A DNA stretch of 64,000 bases from Desulfobacterales bacterium. Its GTDB lineage: Bacteria > Desulfobacterota > Desulfobacteria > Desulfobacterales > Desulfosalsimonadaceae. The notes beneath the pieces are model-generated. The model saw nothing but the letters and a program-made list of their open reading frames with translations, ran no database searches and was not told the origin of the DNA. Below, piece by piece: positions 25,700 through 32,652 of this stretch (the stretch's first letter is position 1; the number at the start of each line of letters is the position of its first letter). Location: positions 248,001 to 312,000 of the forward strand of contig JAXHNP010000002.1 of the NCBI GenBank assembly GCA_034520365.1, given 5' to 3'. A program made the translations under genes and the position numbers.

Positions 25700-26299
25700 T
25701 TATTCCCCCCAGTAAAGTGCCGGATTGATTTCATACCAGGCCAGACCGGAGGTAATGGGCCCCCGCGTGCACGGACTCATCATGCCAAGGAGCACGAACA
25801 GATCAACGGTTGCATGCAGATCAAGCGGCGGATCGATGCCCTGGTTCAGCGTGTCCAGCAGTCCGCCTTCAACCTTATAGCTGACCGCGTGGCTTTTGAG
25901 CCGGTTAAAATAGTCCAAATATTCGTTCACTGAAGCCTCATCCATTTCCGCCATGGTTTGCCGGATGGCCTGAAACGGATCAAATGTGCCGGTACTTTCC
26001 GCCAGATTGAGGAGCTGTCTGATCACCCGGGGCATGATATAAAGCGCGCCGCCTTCAAGCCGGAGCATCCGGTCCTCCCAGGCCCCGCCGGGTCTTGAAG
26101 ACTGGGGCACGATTAACCGCTCCTCGTAGGCCATCAGGATATAGTCATCTTTGAGTGAATCCGGAAGGTCAATATTTTCATAATAAATGGTATCGTTTGG
26201 GCTGAAACTGTGAAGCAGTCTTGCCAGATATCCGGCTTCTTCATCGGAGAAAATCGGTTGAAGCGCAGCTTCAAGGTTTTTCAGGGCTTGTTCGGTCAT
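25700..26299 (-). CDS. Hypothetical protein
   Basis: This is a 199-residue acidic soluble protein with no recognised domain. It reads as mainly helical, with a possible winged-helix-like middle (YILMAYEERLIVPQS) and a tyrosine/tryptophan-rich C-terminus (GLAWYEINPALYWGE). The ATG at 26299 follows GGAGG at seven bases. It is divergent from the AOR-family gene at 26562, with a promoter for the latter in between. The family was not recognised. Confidence 0.7.
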   Translation of the reverse strand: MTEQALKNLEAALQPIFSDEEAGYLARLLHSFSPNDTIYYENIDLPDSLKDDYILMAYEERLIVPQSSRPGGAWEDRMLRLEGGALYIMPRVIRQLLNLAESTGTFDPFQAIRQTMAEMDEASVNEYLDYFNRLKSHAVSYKVEGGLLDTLNQGIDPPLDLHATVDLFVLLGMMSPCTRGPITSGLAWYEINPALYWGE

Positions 26300-26467
26300 C
26301 AATCCGCCTCCATATGCATTTGACCTGAATTTAGGTTTGAGTTAATGCGTGCGCCGCCTATGCCAGTATCTTACAAACCCCATATTAAGAACTGTATGCC
26401 ATGTAAACAAGGGATAATTTGCCCACTTCGCCAAAAGACAAGGGGGAAAAGGTTTATTCCCAATTCC

Positions 26468-26495
26468 TTGACATATCTGCCGTCTTTCGTAATAT
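26468..26495 (+). promoter_or_regulatory. Promoter of the AOR-family gene
   Basis: A consensus -35 TTGACA at 26468-26473 and TAATAT at 26490-26495 are separated by 16 bases. The predicted start near 26502 leaves a 60-base leader before the ATG at 26562, which has CGGAGG as its ribosome-binding site. Confidence 0.65.
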
Positions 26496-26561
26496 TAGTG
26501 TAGATCTTAGCATGAAGGGCGTTTTTATTTTTTTACCCACCCAATCCTTCGGAGGTATCCT

Positions 26562-28304
26562 ATGGATAAAATTCTTCGCGTCAATATGGGGTCGGAAAAC
26601 GGTCCGGCCTATCAGGTGGAAGCTATGGGCGATTATGCCGGCCTTGGCGGCCGGGGCCTGACCTCAGCCATTATTTCATCTGAAGTCCCGCCCCTATGCC
26701 ACCCCCTGGGGGAGAACAATAAGCTGGTGATCGCCCCGGGGATGCTAAGCGGCACCACCGCGGCCATGTCCGGCCGTCTCTCAGTGGGATGTAAAAGTCC
26801 GCTGACCGGTGGGATAAAGGAATCCAATTCCGGCGGGCAGGCCGCCCAAGTACTGGCCCGTCTCGGATACGCCGCCATTGTCCTTGAAGGAAAGCCTAAA
26901 GACGATACCTTGTACAAACTTGTGATAAACAGCGGGGGCGTCACGATTGAACCGGACAGCAGTTTGCAAATGCTTGGCAACTATGATCTGGTTGATAAAC
27001 TGAAAGACGCTTACGGGGATAAGATTACCTGCATTTCCATCGGCCAGGCCGGAGAGATGAAGCTTTCCGCCGCCTCAGTGGCTATCACCGATATGGAACT
27101 GCGGCCCTCCCGACATGCCGGCCGCGGCGGCGTTGGCGCGGTGATGGGCGCCAAACGGGTTAAGGCCATCGTGCTTGATGACAGCGGCATGAAAATGCGC
27201 ACACCCGCTGATCCGGATGCTTTCAAGGCGGCAAACAAAAAATTTGTCCAGGGCCTGAGAGAGCATTCTGTGACCGGCGAAGGGCTTCCGGCATACGGCA
27301 CCAATGTCTTAACCAATGTGGTCAATGAGGCGGGCGCCTATCCCACGCATAATTTTACATGGGGCCGATTTGAGAACTGCACGATTATCAGCGGAGAGAC
27401 CCAGGCGGAGACCGAAAACAGCCGGGGCGGCAGCGGCAGCGCCACCCATGGCTGTCACCGGGGTTGCGTGATCCGGTGTTCCGGCACGTATTACGACAAG
27501 GACGGGAATTACGTGACCAAGCAGCCGGAATATGAAACTGTCTGGGCTCATGGCGGCAACTGCGGAATTGATGATCTGGATGTCATTGCTCAGCTTGATC
27601 GGATGGATGATGATTTCGGTCTGGATACCATTGAGATGGGGGCCACCATCGGCGTGGCCATGGAAGCCGGCCTGGCTGAGTTCGGAGATGCGGAGGCGGC
27701 CATTCGACTTGTGGGTGAAGTCGGCAAGGGGACACCCTTGGGACGAATTCTTGGCAGCGGTGCGGCGCTGACCGGCAAAGTGTTCGGGGTTGAACGGGTA
27801 CCGGTAGTGAAGAATCAGGCCATGCCGGCCTATGATCCACGGGCGGTCCAGGGCGTTGGCGTTACCTATGCCACCAGCACCATGGGCGCAGACCACACCG
27901 CCGGCTATGCCGTGGCCACCAATCTTTTAAGTGTCGGCGGGTCGGTTGATCCGTTAAAACCCGCCGGGCAGGTGGAGTTATCACGGAATCTTCAGGTGGC
28001 CACGGCGGCTGTTGATGCCACCGGCATGTGCCTGTTCATCGCCTTTGCCATCCTGGACCAGGAGGAGACCTTTCAGGCGATGATCGACATGATCAATGCA
28101 TTCTACGGGATGAGCCTCACAGCTGACGATGTAAGCGAACTCGGCAAAAAGATCCTTCGCATGGAGCGGGATTTTAACGAACGGGCCGGGTTTACGGCAA
28201 AAGACGACCGGCTGCCCGAGTTTTTCAAAAAAGAACCCTTTCCGCCTCACAATGTCACATTCGGGGTATCGGATGAGGAACTGGATTCGGTTTGGAATTT
28301 TTAG
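26562..28304 (+). CDS. Aldehyde:ferredoxin oxidoreductase family protein (tungsten/molybdenum bis-pterin)
   Basis: AOR enzymes interconvert aldehydes and carboxylic acids with ferredoxin, using a tungstopterin and one 4Fe-4S cluster. Cofactor-binding segments are visible: LSVGCKSPLTGGIKESNSGG near 75 and RHAGRGGVGAVMGAKRVKA near 185. The cluster ligands appear as CHRGCVIRC (Cx3Cx3C, near 300), the spacing of the YdhV-like AOR branch and not the classical Cx2Cx3C. A fourth Cys lies in ATGMCLF near 490. At 580 residues it is near the usual length. MoaD-like and MoeB-like genes follow, so cofactor supply is local. The substrate is not known. Confidence 0.9.
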   Translation: MDKILRVNMGSENGPAYQVEAMGDYAGLGGRGLTSAIISSEVPPLCHPLGENNKLVIAPGMLSGTTAAMSGRLSVGCKSPLTGGIKESNSGGQAAQVLARLGYAAIVLEGKPKDDTLYKLVINSGGVTIEPDSSLQMLGNYDLVDKLKDAYGDKITCISIGQAGEMKLSAASVAITDMELRPSRHAGRGGVGAVMGAKRVKAIVLDDSGMKMRTPADPDAFKAANKKFVQGLREHSVTGEGLPAYGTNVLTNVVNEAGAYPTHNFTWGRFENCTIISGETQAETENSRGGSGSATHGCHRGCVIRCSGTYYDKDGNYVTKQPEYETVWAHGGNCGIDDLDVIAQLDRMDDDFGLDTIEMGATIGVAMEAGLAEFGDAEAAIRLVGEVGKGTPLGRILGSGAALTGKVFGVERVPVVKNQAMPAYDPRAVQGVGVTYATSTMGADHTAGYAVATNLLSVGGSVDPLKPAGQVELSRNLQVATAAVDATGMCLFIAFAILDQEETFQAMIDMINAFYGMSLTADDVSELGKKILRMERDFNERAGFTAKDDRLPEFFKKEPFPPHNVTFGVSDEELDSVWNF

Positions 28305-28327
28305 AAGGCTTCCGCTGAAAGTGCATT

Positions 28328-28558
28328 GTGACGGCTGAAAACATTCCGGACATATGTCTTACGGTTGACACAGCCCGGCTGTCGGTTTTCCATGAAATTC
28401 TGGCCGCCGGGTTTCATGTTTCCGCGCAGGAAGGGGAAAGTGTCCGGGGCGTTTTGACAACCCATATCGGTCTGGACGCCCGGTATCTGGAAGCAGGGGA
28501 ACTGCCGGCGGTTTTAAATGTGTCTGCCGACGTGCGGGTGCGAATCCATTCAGCCTAG
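28328..28558 (+). CDS. Small hypothetical protein downstream of the AOR gene
   Basis: This is a 76-residue acidic protein starting with GTG, 23 bases after the AOR stop codon. The segment GESVRGVLTTHIGLDARYLE faintly resembles small proteins found beside AOR genes, but that is not a firm assignment. Its TAG overlaps the TAG of the convergent MoaD-like gene through the shared CTAG. It may be a spurious frame. Confidence 0.45.
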   Translation: MTAENIPDICLTVDTARLSVFHEILAAGFHVSAQEGESVRGVLTTHIGLDARYLEAGELPAVLNVSADVRVRIHSA

Positions 28559-28794
28559 CCGCCGCCCACCGGCGGAAACAGTCCGACCCGATCTTCGTGG
28601 TTTAAGGGTTTGTCTTTGGCCGCATGCACGCCGTTTACAAATATCAGTTTAACGGATTTTTCCGGAATGCCCAGATGATGGATGATATCCGATACCGTGG
28701 CATTTTGTTTAAATTCGAGCCGGCAGGTTTTATCGGCTGCGTCAGCGGGCAGAAATTTTGCCAGGGTGGCATATAGATGAACGTTCACATACAT
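28555..28794 (-). CDS. MoaD/ThiS-family sulfur carrier protein
   Basis: This 79-residue ubiquitin-fold protein has the MoaD pattern: MYVNVHLYATLAKFLPADA, an internal NGVHAAKDKPLNHEDRV, and a C-terminal PPVGGG whose diglycine can be adenylated and thiocarboxylated. It lies opposite in strand to the AOR gene and close to a MoeB/HesA-type activating enzyme, which suggests a dedicated sulfur carrier for molybdopterin used by the AOR enzyme. Confidence 0.85.
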   Translation of the reverse strand: MYVNVHLYATLAKFLPADAADKTCRLEFKQNATVSDIIHHLGIPEKSVKLIFVNGVHAAKDKPLNHEDRVGLFPPVGGG

Positions 28795-28873
28795 TCCGCG
28801 AATTCTTTCTCTTTCTCTGTTTCAGCTTTTTATTTCTACATTATGCATTCTTTTCGTTTTAGAAAAGGTTGAA

Positions 28874-29755
28874 ATGACAGACGAAAACCAAAAAGGTGCC
28901 ATTCAATCAGAGATCCAGAGGCAATCCGAATTCATCATTACAGACGCCGGCTTGGAATTAAGCGTGCTGTTTGAGCAGCGGGCCATGGATTTATCTGGCA
29001 AATACGGGTGCCATCTGCGAAAAATTCATGAACTCGCCATGACCCTGGAGATTCTGCCGTATCGATATCTGCGGAATCAGGGGAGCCTGAGCACGGGCGA
29101 TCAATTGAAGCTCTGCCAGACATGTGTGGCGGTGGTTGGCGCCGGGGGGCTGGGCGGTTATTCGGCGGATCTGTTTGCCCGCATGGGGATCGGGGCTTTA
29201 ATTCTGATTGATCCGGATATATTCACGGAATCCAATTTGAACCGTCAGTGCTTTGCCGTTACTGAAACCCTGGGTATCCCCAAGGTCAGCGCGGCGGCCC
29301 GCATGATTTATGACATCAACCCGGCGGTTGAAGTCACCGGTCACAACGAGGCATTGACTTCTGAAAACGGCGCCGAATTGCTTAAAGGGGCGGCTGTGGC
29401 GGTGGATGCGCTGGATAACATCCCGGGCCGGCTCTCACTTCAGGCGGCCTGCGAAACGCTCGGCATCCCTATGGTGCATGGGGCGATCGCCGGATTTGAG
29501 GGCCAGATATTGACCATCTGGCCCGGGGCAGCCGGGCTTAAAAACTTGTATGAATCCGATTCCATTGACTCCCCGGCCCCGGAATCCTTGCTCGGCGTGC
29601 CGGCCGTCACCCCCTTGATGATCGCGGGGTTTCAGGTTATGGAAGTTATCAAGATCCTCCTAAACCGCGGCACGGTGTTAGCCGATACCATGCTCTATGC
29701 GGATCTGGAAGCTGCAAGCATTGAAAAGTTACGATTCAACGGGCCGGAGAAATAG
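28874..29755 (+). CDS. ThiF/MoeB/HesA-family adenylyltransferase
   Basis: The protein should activate the C-terminal glycine of the MoaD-like carrier with ATP. The nucleotide site VAVVGAGGLGGYSADLFARM starts near residue 92. The catalytic Arg is in ESNLNRQCF and the magnesium Asp in AVDALDNIPGR. The C-terminal block GVPAVTPLMIAGFQVMEVIK is standard. The first 80 residues are an extra helical region absent from short MoeB proteins. The zinc-binding CxxC pairs of MoeB are missing. AAAAGG precedes the ATG, and the gene is divergent from the carrier gene. Confidence 0.88.
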   Translation: MTDENQKGAIQSEIQRQSEFIITDAGLELSVLFEQRAMDLSGKYGCHLRKIHELAMTLEILPYRYLRNQGSLSTGDQLKLCQTCVAVVGAGGLGGYSADLFARMGIGALILIDPDIFTESNLNRQCFAVTETLGIPKVSAAARMIYDINPAVEVTGHNEALTSENGAELLKGAAVAVDALDNIPGRLSLQAACETLGIPMVHGAIAGFEGQILTIWPGAAGLKNLYESDSIDSPAPESLLGVPAVTPLMIAGFQVMEVIKILLNRGTVLADTMLYADLEAASIEKLRFNGPEK

Positions 29756-29817
29756 GGAAGGGGATCCCTTCGGGATGTGCGGCCTTGACCGAGCATAAAA
29801 GTAAGTTTACACCTGAC

Positions 29818-29846
29818 ACCTAATACCTAATACCCAAAACCTAAAA
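29818..29846. repeat. Dispersed 29-base repeat, inverted copy of 14058-14086
   Basis: Read on the minus strand, this is identical over 29 bases to 14058-14086 (core GGGTATTAGGTATTAGGT). It lies in the 126-base gap before the flavin oxidoreductase gene. Confidence 0.85.
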
Positions 29847-29881
29847 ACTTTGAAGTTTCTCAAACAATCCAGGAGGTAACT

Positions 29882-30844
29882 ATGATTCAAACACGTGTAA
29901 CAGACATGCTGGGGATCGAACATCCGATCATCGGCGGCGCCATGATGTGGATATCCACCGCCGAATATGTCGCCGCCATGTCTGAGGCTGGCGGTATGGG
30001 CATTATCGCCTCGGCCATGTATCCATCCAAAGAGCAATTTGATGCGGCCATCGCCAAGATGAAGCAAGATACCGGCAAACCATTTGCGGTCAATATCAAC
30101 CTGTTTCCGGCCATGCGGCAGATCGACAATAACGAGTATATCGATGTGATGGCGGATCACGGAATCAAATACGTTGAAACCTCCGGCCATCATGCACCGG
30201 AAGAGCTGGTTGAGCGGTTTAAAGATCTCGGCATGACCTGGATGCATAAGTGCGTAGGGGTAAAGTATGCCCGAAAAGTCGAGGATATGGGCGCAGACAT
30301 TGTGACCGTGGTGGGCTATGAGAACGGCGGCGCCACCGGCAATCTCGATATCGGTACCCTGGTGCTTGTGCCGACGGTGGTGGATGCCGTCAAGGTGCCG
30401 GTGATTGGCGGGGGCGGCGTATCCGACGGCCGGGGGCTTGCCGCGGTGCTTTCGCTGGGTGCTGAGGCGGCCATTATGGGCACGCGGCTTTTGATTACCA
30501 AGGAATCCCCCATCCACGATAAGATCAAGCAGGATCTGGTGGATGCCTGCGAGCTGGATACCATGCTGATTATGCGCTCCCTGAATGCCACGCATCGGGT
30601 GCTGGCCAACAACGCCGCCAAAAGCTGCCTTGAGCTTGAAAGCTGCAAGGCGGATTTCATGGAAATCTATGATGTCATTAAAGGTGAGAACGCCAAAAAG
30701 ATGTATGATGAAGGCGATATTGACGCCGGCATCCTGGCCTGCGGCCAGGGCGTGGGCCTGGCCCGTGACATCCCTACCCTGAGAGAACTGTTTGACCGAA
30801 TCACCAAGGATGCGGATGCGGTGCTCCACCGGCTGGCCGCATGA
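29882..30844 (+). CDS. Nitronate monooxygenase-like FMN oxidoreductase
   Basis: This 320-residue TIM-barrel flavoprotein belongs to the 2-nitropropane dioxygenase/enoyl-reductase II group. Key blocks: EHPIIGGAMMWIST at the N-terminus, DIVTVVGYENGGATG near 145, PVIGGGGVSDGRGLAAVLSLGAEA for FMN phosphate binding near 180, and AIMGTRLL. In anaerobes such proteins may act as NAD(P)H-dependent reductases; the substrate cannot be read. GGAGGT precedes the ATG. The gene heads a same-strand run with the flavodoxin, NiSOD and methyltransferase genes. Confidence 0.88.
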   Translation: MIQTRVTDMLGIEHPIIGGAMMWISTAEYVAAMSEAGGMGIIASAMYPSKEQFDAAIAKMKQDTGKPFAVNINLFPAMRQIDNNEYIDVMADHGIKYVETSGHHAPEELVERFKDLGMTWMHKCVGVKYARKVEDMGADIVTVVGYENGGATGNLDIGTLVLVPTVVDAVKVPVIGGGGVSDGRGLAAVLSLGAEAAIMGTRLLITKESPIHDKIKQDLVDACELDTMLIMRSLNATHRVLANNAAKSCLELESCKADFMEIYDVIKGENAKKMYDEGDIDAGILACGQGVGLARDIPTLRELFDRITKDADAVLHRLAA

Positions 30845-30922
30845 ATTTTTGGAAAACTGTCTTTTCCATGATTAAGTTAATAAAAAACTGACCACAACTC
30901 AGATTCGTACAGGAGGTTCTTT

Positions 30923-31405
30923 ATGCAGGTACTTGTACTCTATTATTCCAAAGGCGGAAACACGCGAAAGCTTGCCGAAGCCATAGCAGAAGGCGTCAAT
31001 GCCGTGGACGGCGTGGATGCGCTGCTCAAATCCACCAAGGAAGTCACTCAGGATGATTTTTTAAATGCAGACGGCGTCATTGCCGGCTCACCGGTCTATT
31101 TCGGGGTGATGGCAGCGGATTTGAAGCGGGTCTTTGACGATTTTATCGGGACCCGGAAAAAAATGGAGGGAAAGGTCGGCGCCGTATTTGCCACATCCGG
31201 TGATCCCACAGGCGGCAAGGAAACCACCATGATGTCCATCATCCAGTGTTTAATGATTTACGGGATGATTATTGTGGGCGATCCCATGTCCGCCACCGGT
31301 CATTATGGTACGGCATGTGCGGGCGCTCCGGATTCGGATGCCATTGAAAACGGTAAAAAACTCGGTCAGCGGGTGGCCGGGGTCACCAGAAAACTGAGGG
31401 GATAA
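30923..31405 (+). CDS. Flavodoxin-like/WrbA-type FMN protein
   Basis: This 160-residue flavodoxin-fold protein has an FMN phosphate loop YYSKGGNTRKLAEAIAEG at residues 8-25 and a second flavin loop GSPVYFGVMAADLKRVFDD near 55. WrbA-like members reduce quinones by two electrons; an electron-carrier role is also possible. AGGAGGT lies before the ATG. The NiSOD gene follows after 28 bases, implying co-expression in redox defence. Confidence 0.9.
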   Translation: MQVLVLYYSKGGNTRKLAEAIAEGVNAVDGVDALLKSTKEVTQDDFLNADGVIAGSPVYFGVMAADLKRVFDDFIGTRKKMEGKVGAVFATSGDPTGGKETTMMSIIQCLMIYGMIIVGDPMSATGHYGTACAGAPDSDAIENGKKLGQRVAGVTRKLRG

Positions 31406-31433
31406 TCCCCCAAAGGCTTTGAGGAGAATTAAA

Positions 31434-31886
31434 ATGAAGCGCATTATACCGATGATGATGGCTGCGGTAATGGTGTTGGGGCTGAGTGCCAGTGCGTTCG
31501 GCCATTGTGAAATCCCTTGCGGTATCTATGACGACCCGATGCGGATTGAACTGATCCGGGAGCACATCACCACCATTGAAAAATCCATGAAAACCATCCA
31601 GCACCTGCAAGGGGAGAAAGATCAAAATGCCAATCAGTTGATCCGGTGGGTGGTGAATAAAGAGGATCATGCGAACAAGCTCCAGGAAATTGTCAGCCAG
31701 TATTTCATGACCCAGCGCATCGGCCTGGATGCGGACAAGTACACGGAAAAGGTTTCCCTGCTGCATCATATGCTGATTTTCGCCATGAAGTGCAAGCAGA
31801 CCACGGACCTGGATTATATTGAAAAACTAAGAAAGAGCGTGGATCAGTTTGAATCCCTGTATTTTGACAAAGAAAAGAAAAAATAG
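31434..31886 (+). CDS. sodN: Nickel superoxide dismutase with a Sec signal peptide
   Basis: The nickel hook HCEIPCGIYDDP (residues 24-35) supplies His1, Cys2 and Cys6 in mature numbering, the defining ligands of NiSOD, and the four-helix-bundle remainder fits the family. Residues 1-23 form a typical Sec signal ending SASAFG. Cleavage after that Gly would leave His as the new N-terminus, exactly as the metal site requires. In Streptomyces a short propeptide and a dedicated protease (SodX) do this. None is seen here, so signal peptidase may take over the job and the enzyme would be periplasmic. GAGGAGA precedes the ATG. Confidence 0.93.
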   Translation: MKRIIPMMMAAVMVLGLSASAFGHCEIPCGIYDDPMRIELIREHITTIEKSMKTIQHLQGEKDQNANQLIRWVVNKEDHANKLQEIVSQYFMTQRIGLDADKYTEKVSLLHHMLIFAMKCKQTTDLDYIEKLRKSVDQFESLYFDKEKKK

Positions 31887-32652
31887 CTGGACGGCAGGGC
31901 TTTGCTTTCGGGTTTGCCGGACCATTTTTTTGTGCTTTGTTTTGATAAGCGGCCTTTTACTGACGACGGTATGGGACCTGACAAGCATAGGGACTGAAGC
32001 CATGGGCGAGGACAGGCATCTTCAAGAGCGCGAACAGATGGTCCGAAAACAAATCCGGCAGCGGGGTATTGACGATGAGCAGGTGCTGAAAGCATTTCGC
32101 AAGGTCAAACGGCACTTATTCGTGCCGGATAATTATCAGGACCTTGCCTATTCGGATCAGCCCCTGCCCATCGGCCACGACCAGACCATCTCCCAGCCCT
32201 ATATTGTGGCCCTTATGACCGATGCCCTCAAGCTTAAGGAAACGGATCGGGTCCTTGAGGTCGGCACCGGCTCCGGATACCAGGCCGCTATTCTGGCGGA
32301 AATCTGCGGCAAAGTATATACCATTGAAATTATTCCGGAGCTGGGGGACTCTGCCAGGCAGCTGCTAAATGACCTGGGCTATAGCAATGTACATGTTAAA
32401 ATCGGGGACGGCTATGAGGGCTGGGCTGTGCACGCGCCCTATGATGCCATTATCGTGACCTGCTCCCCCACCCATGTGCCCTGGCCGCTGAAAGAACAAC
32501 TGGCTGAGGGCGGCCGCATGATTATTCCGGTGGGCAAGAAATATGCCCAGGAACTTGTCCGGCTTCGGAAAAAAGAAGGCGAGCTGGTCGAGGAATCGGT
32601 GCTGCCGGTTCGGTTCGTGCCCATGGTGGATGACGGGGGCAAGCGGTATTAG
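31864..32652 (+). CDS. pcm: Protein-L-isoaspartate O-methyltransferase with an N-terminal export/anchor segment
   Basis: This enzyme repairs isoaspartyl residues in damaged proteins using S-adenosylmethionine. The AdoMet site VLEVGTGSGYQAAILAE and the substrate loop DQTISQPYIVALM are present. The N-terminus has positively charged residues followed by about 20 hydrophobic ones (TIFLCFVLISGLLLTTVW), so it seems to be exported or membrane-tethered. TTG at 31864 is preferred because it opens a normal signal (MTKKRKNSW); TTG 31849 and ATG 32002 (no signal) are possible. It overlaps sodN by 23 bases. Its stop codon overlaps the convergent branching-enzyme stop. Confidence 0.88.
   Translation: MTKKRKNSWTAGLCFRVCRTIFLCFVLISGLLLTTVWDLTSIGTEAMGEDRHLQEREQMVRKQIRQRGIDDEQVLKAFRKVKRHLFVPDNYQDLAYSDQPLPIGHDQTISQPYIVALMTDALKLKETDRVLEVGTGSGYQAAILAEICGKVYTIEIIPELGDSARQLLNDLGYSNVHVKIGDGYEGWAVHAPYDAIIVTCSPTHVPWPLKEQLAEGGRMIIPVGKKYAQELVRLRKKEGELVEESVLPVRFVPMVDDGGKRY

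Noticed and set aside
26562-28304. Cx3Cx3C spacing in the first AOR as a defect in the iron-sulfur site
   Set aside because: This spacing is, to my knowledge, normal in a divergent AOR branch, so it is treated as a subfamily trait.
29807-30829. 340-codon frame antisense to the nitronate monooxygenase-like gene
   Set aside because: The plus-strand frame has a good ribosome-binding site and clear FMN motifs, and the antisense product is His-rich and matches no family.
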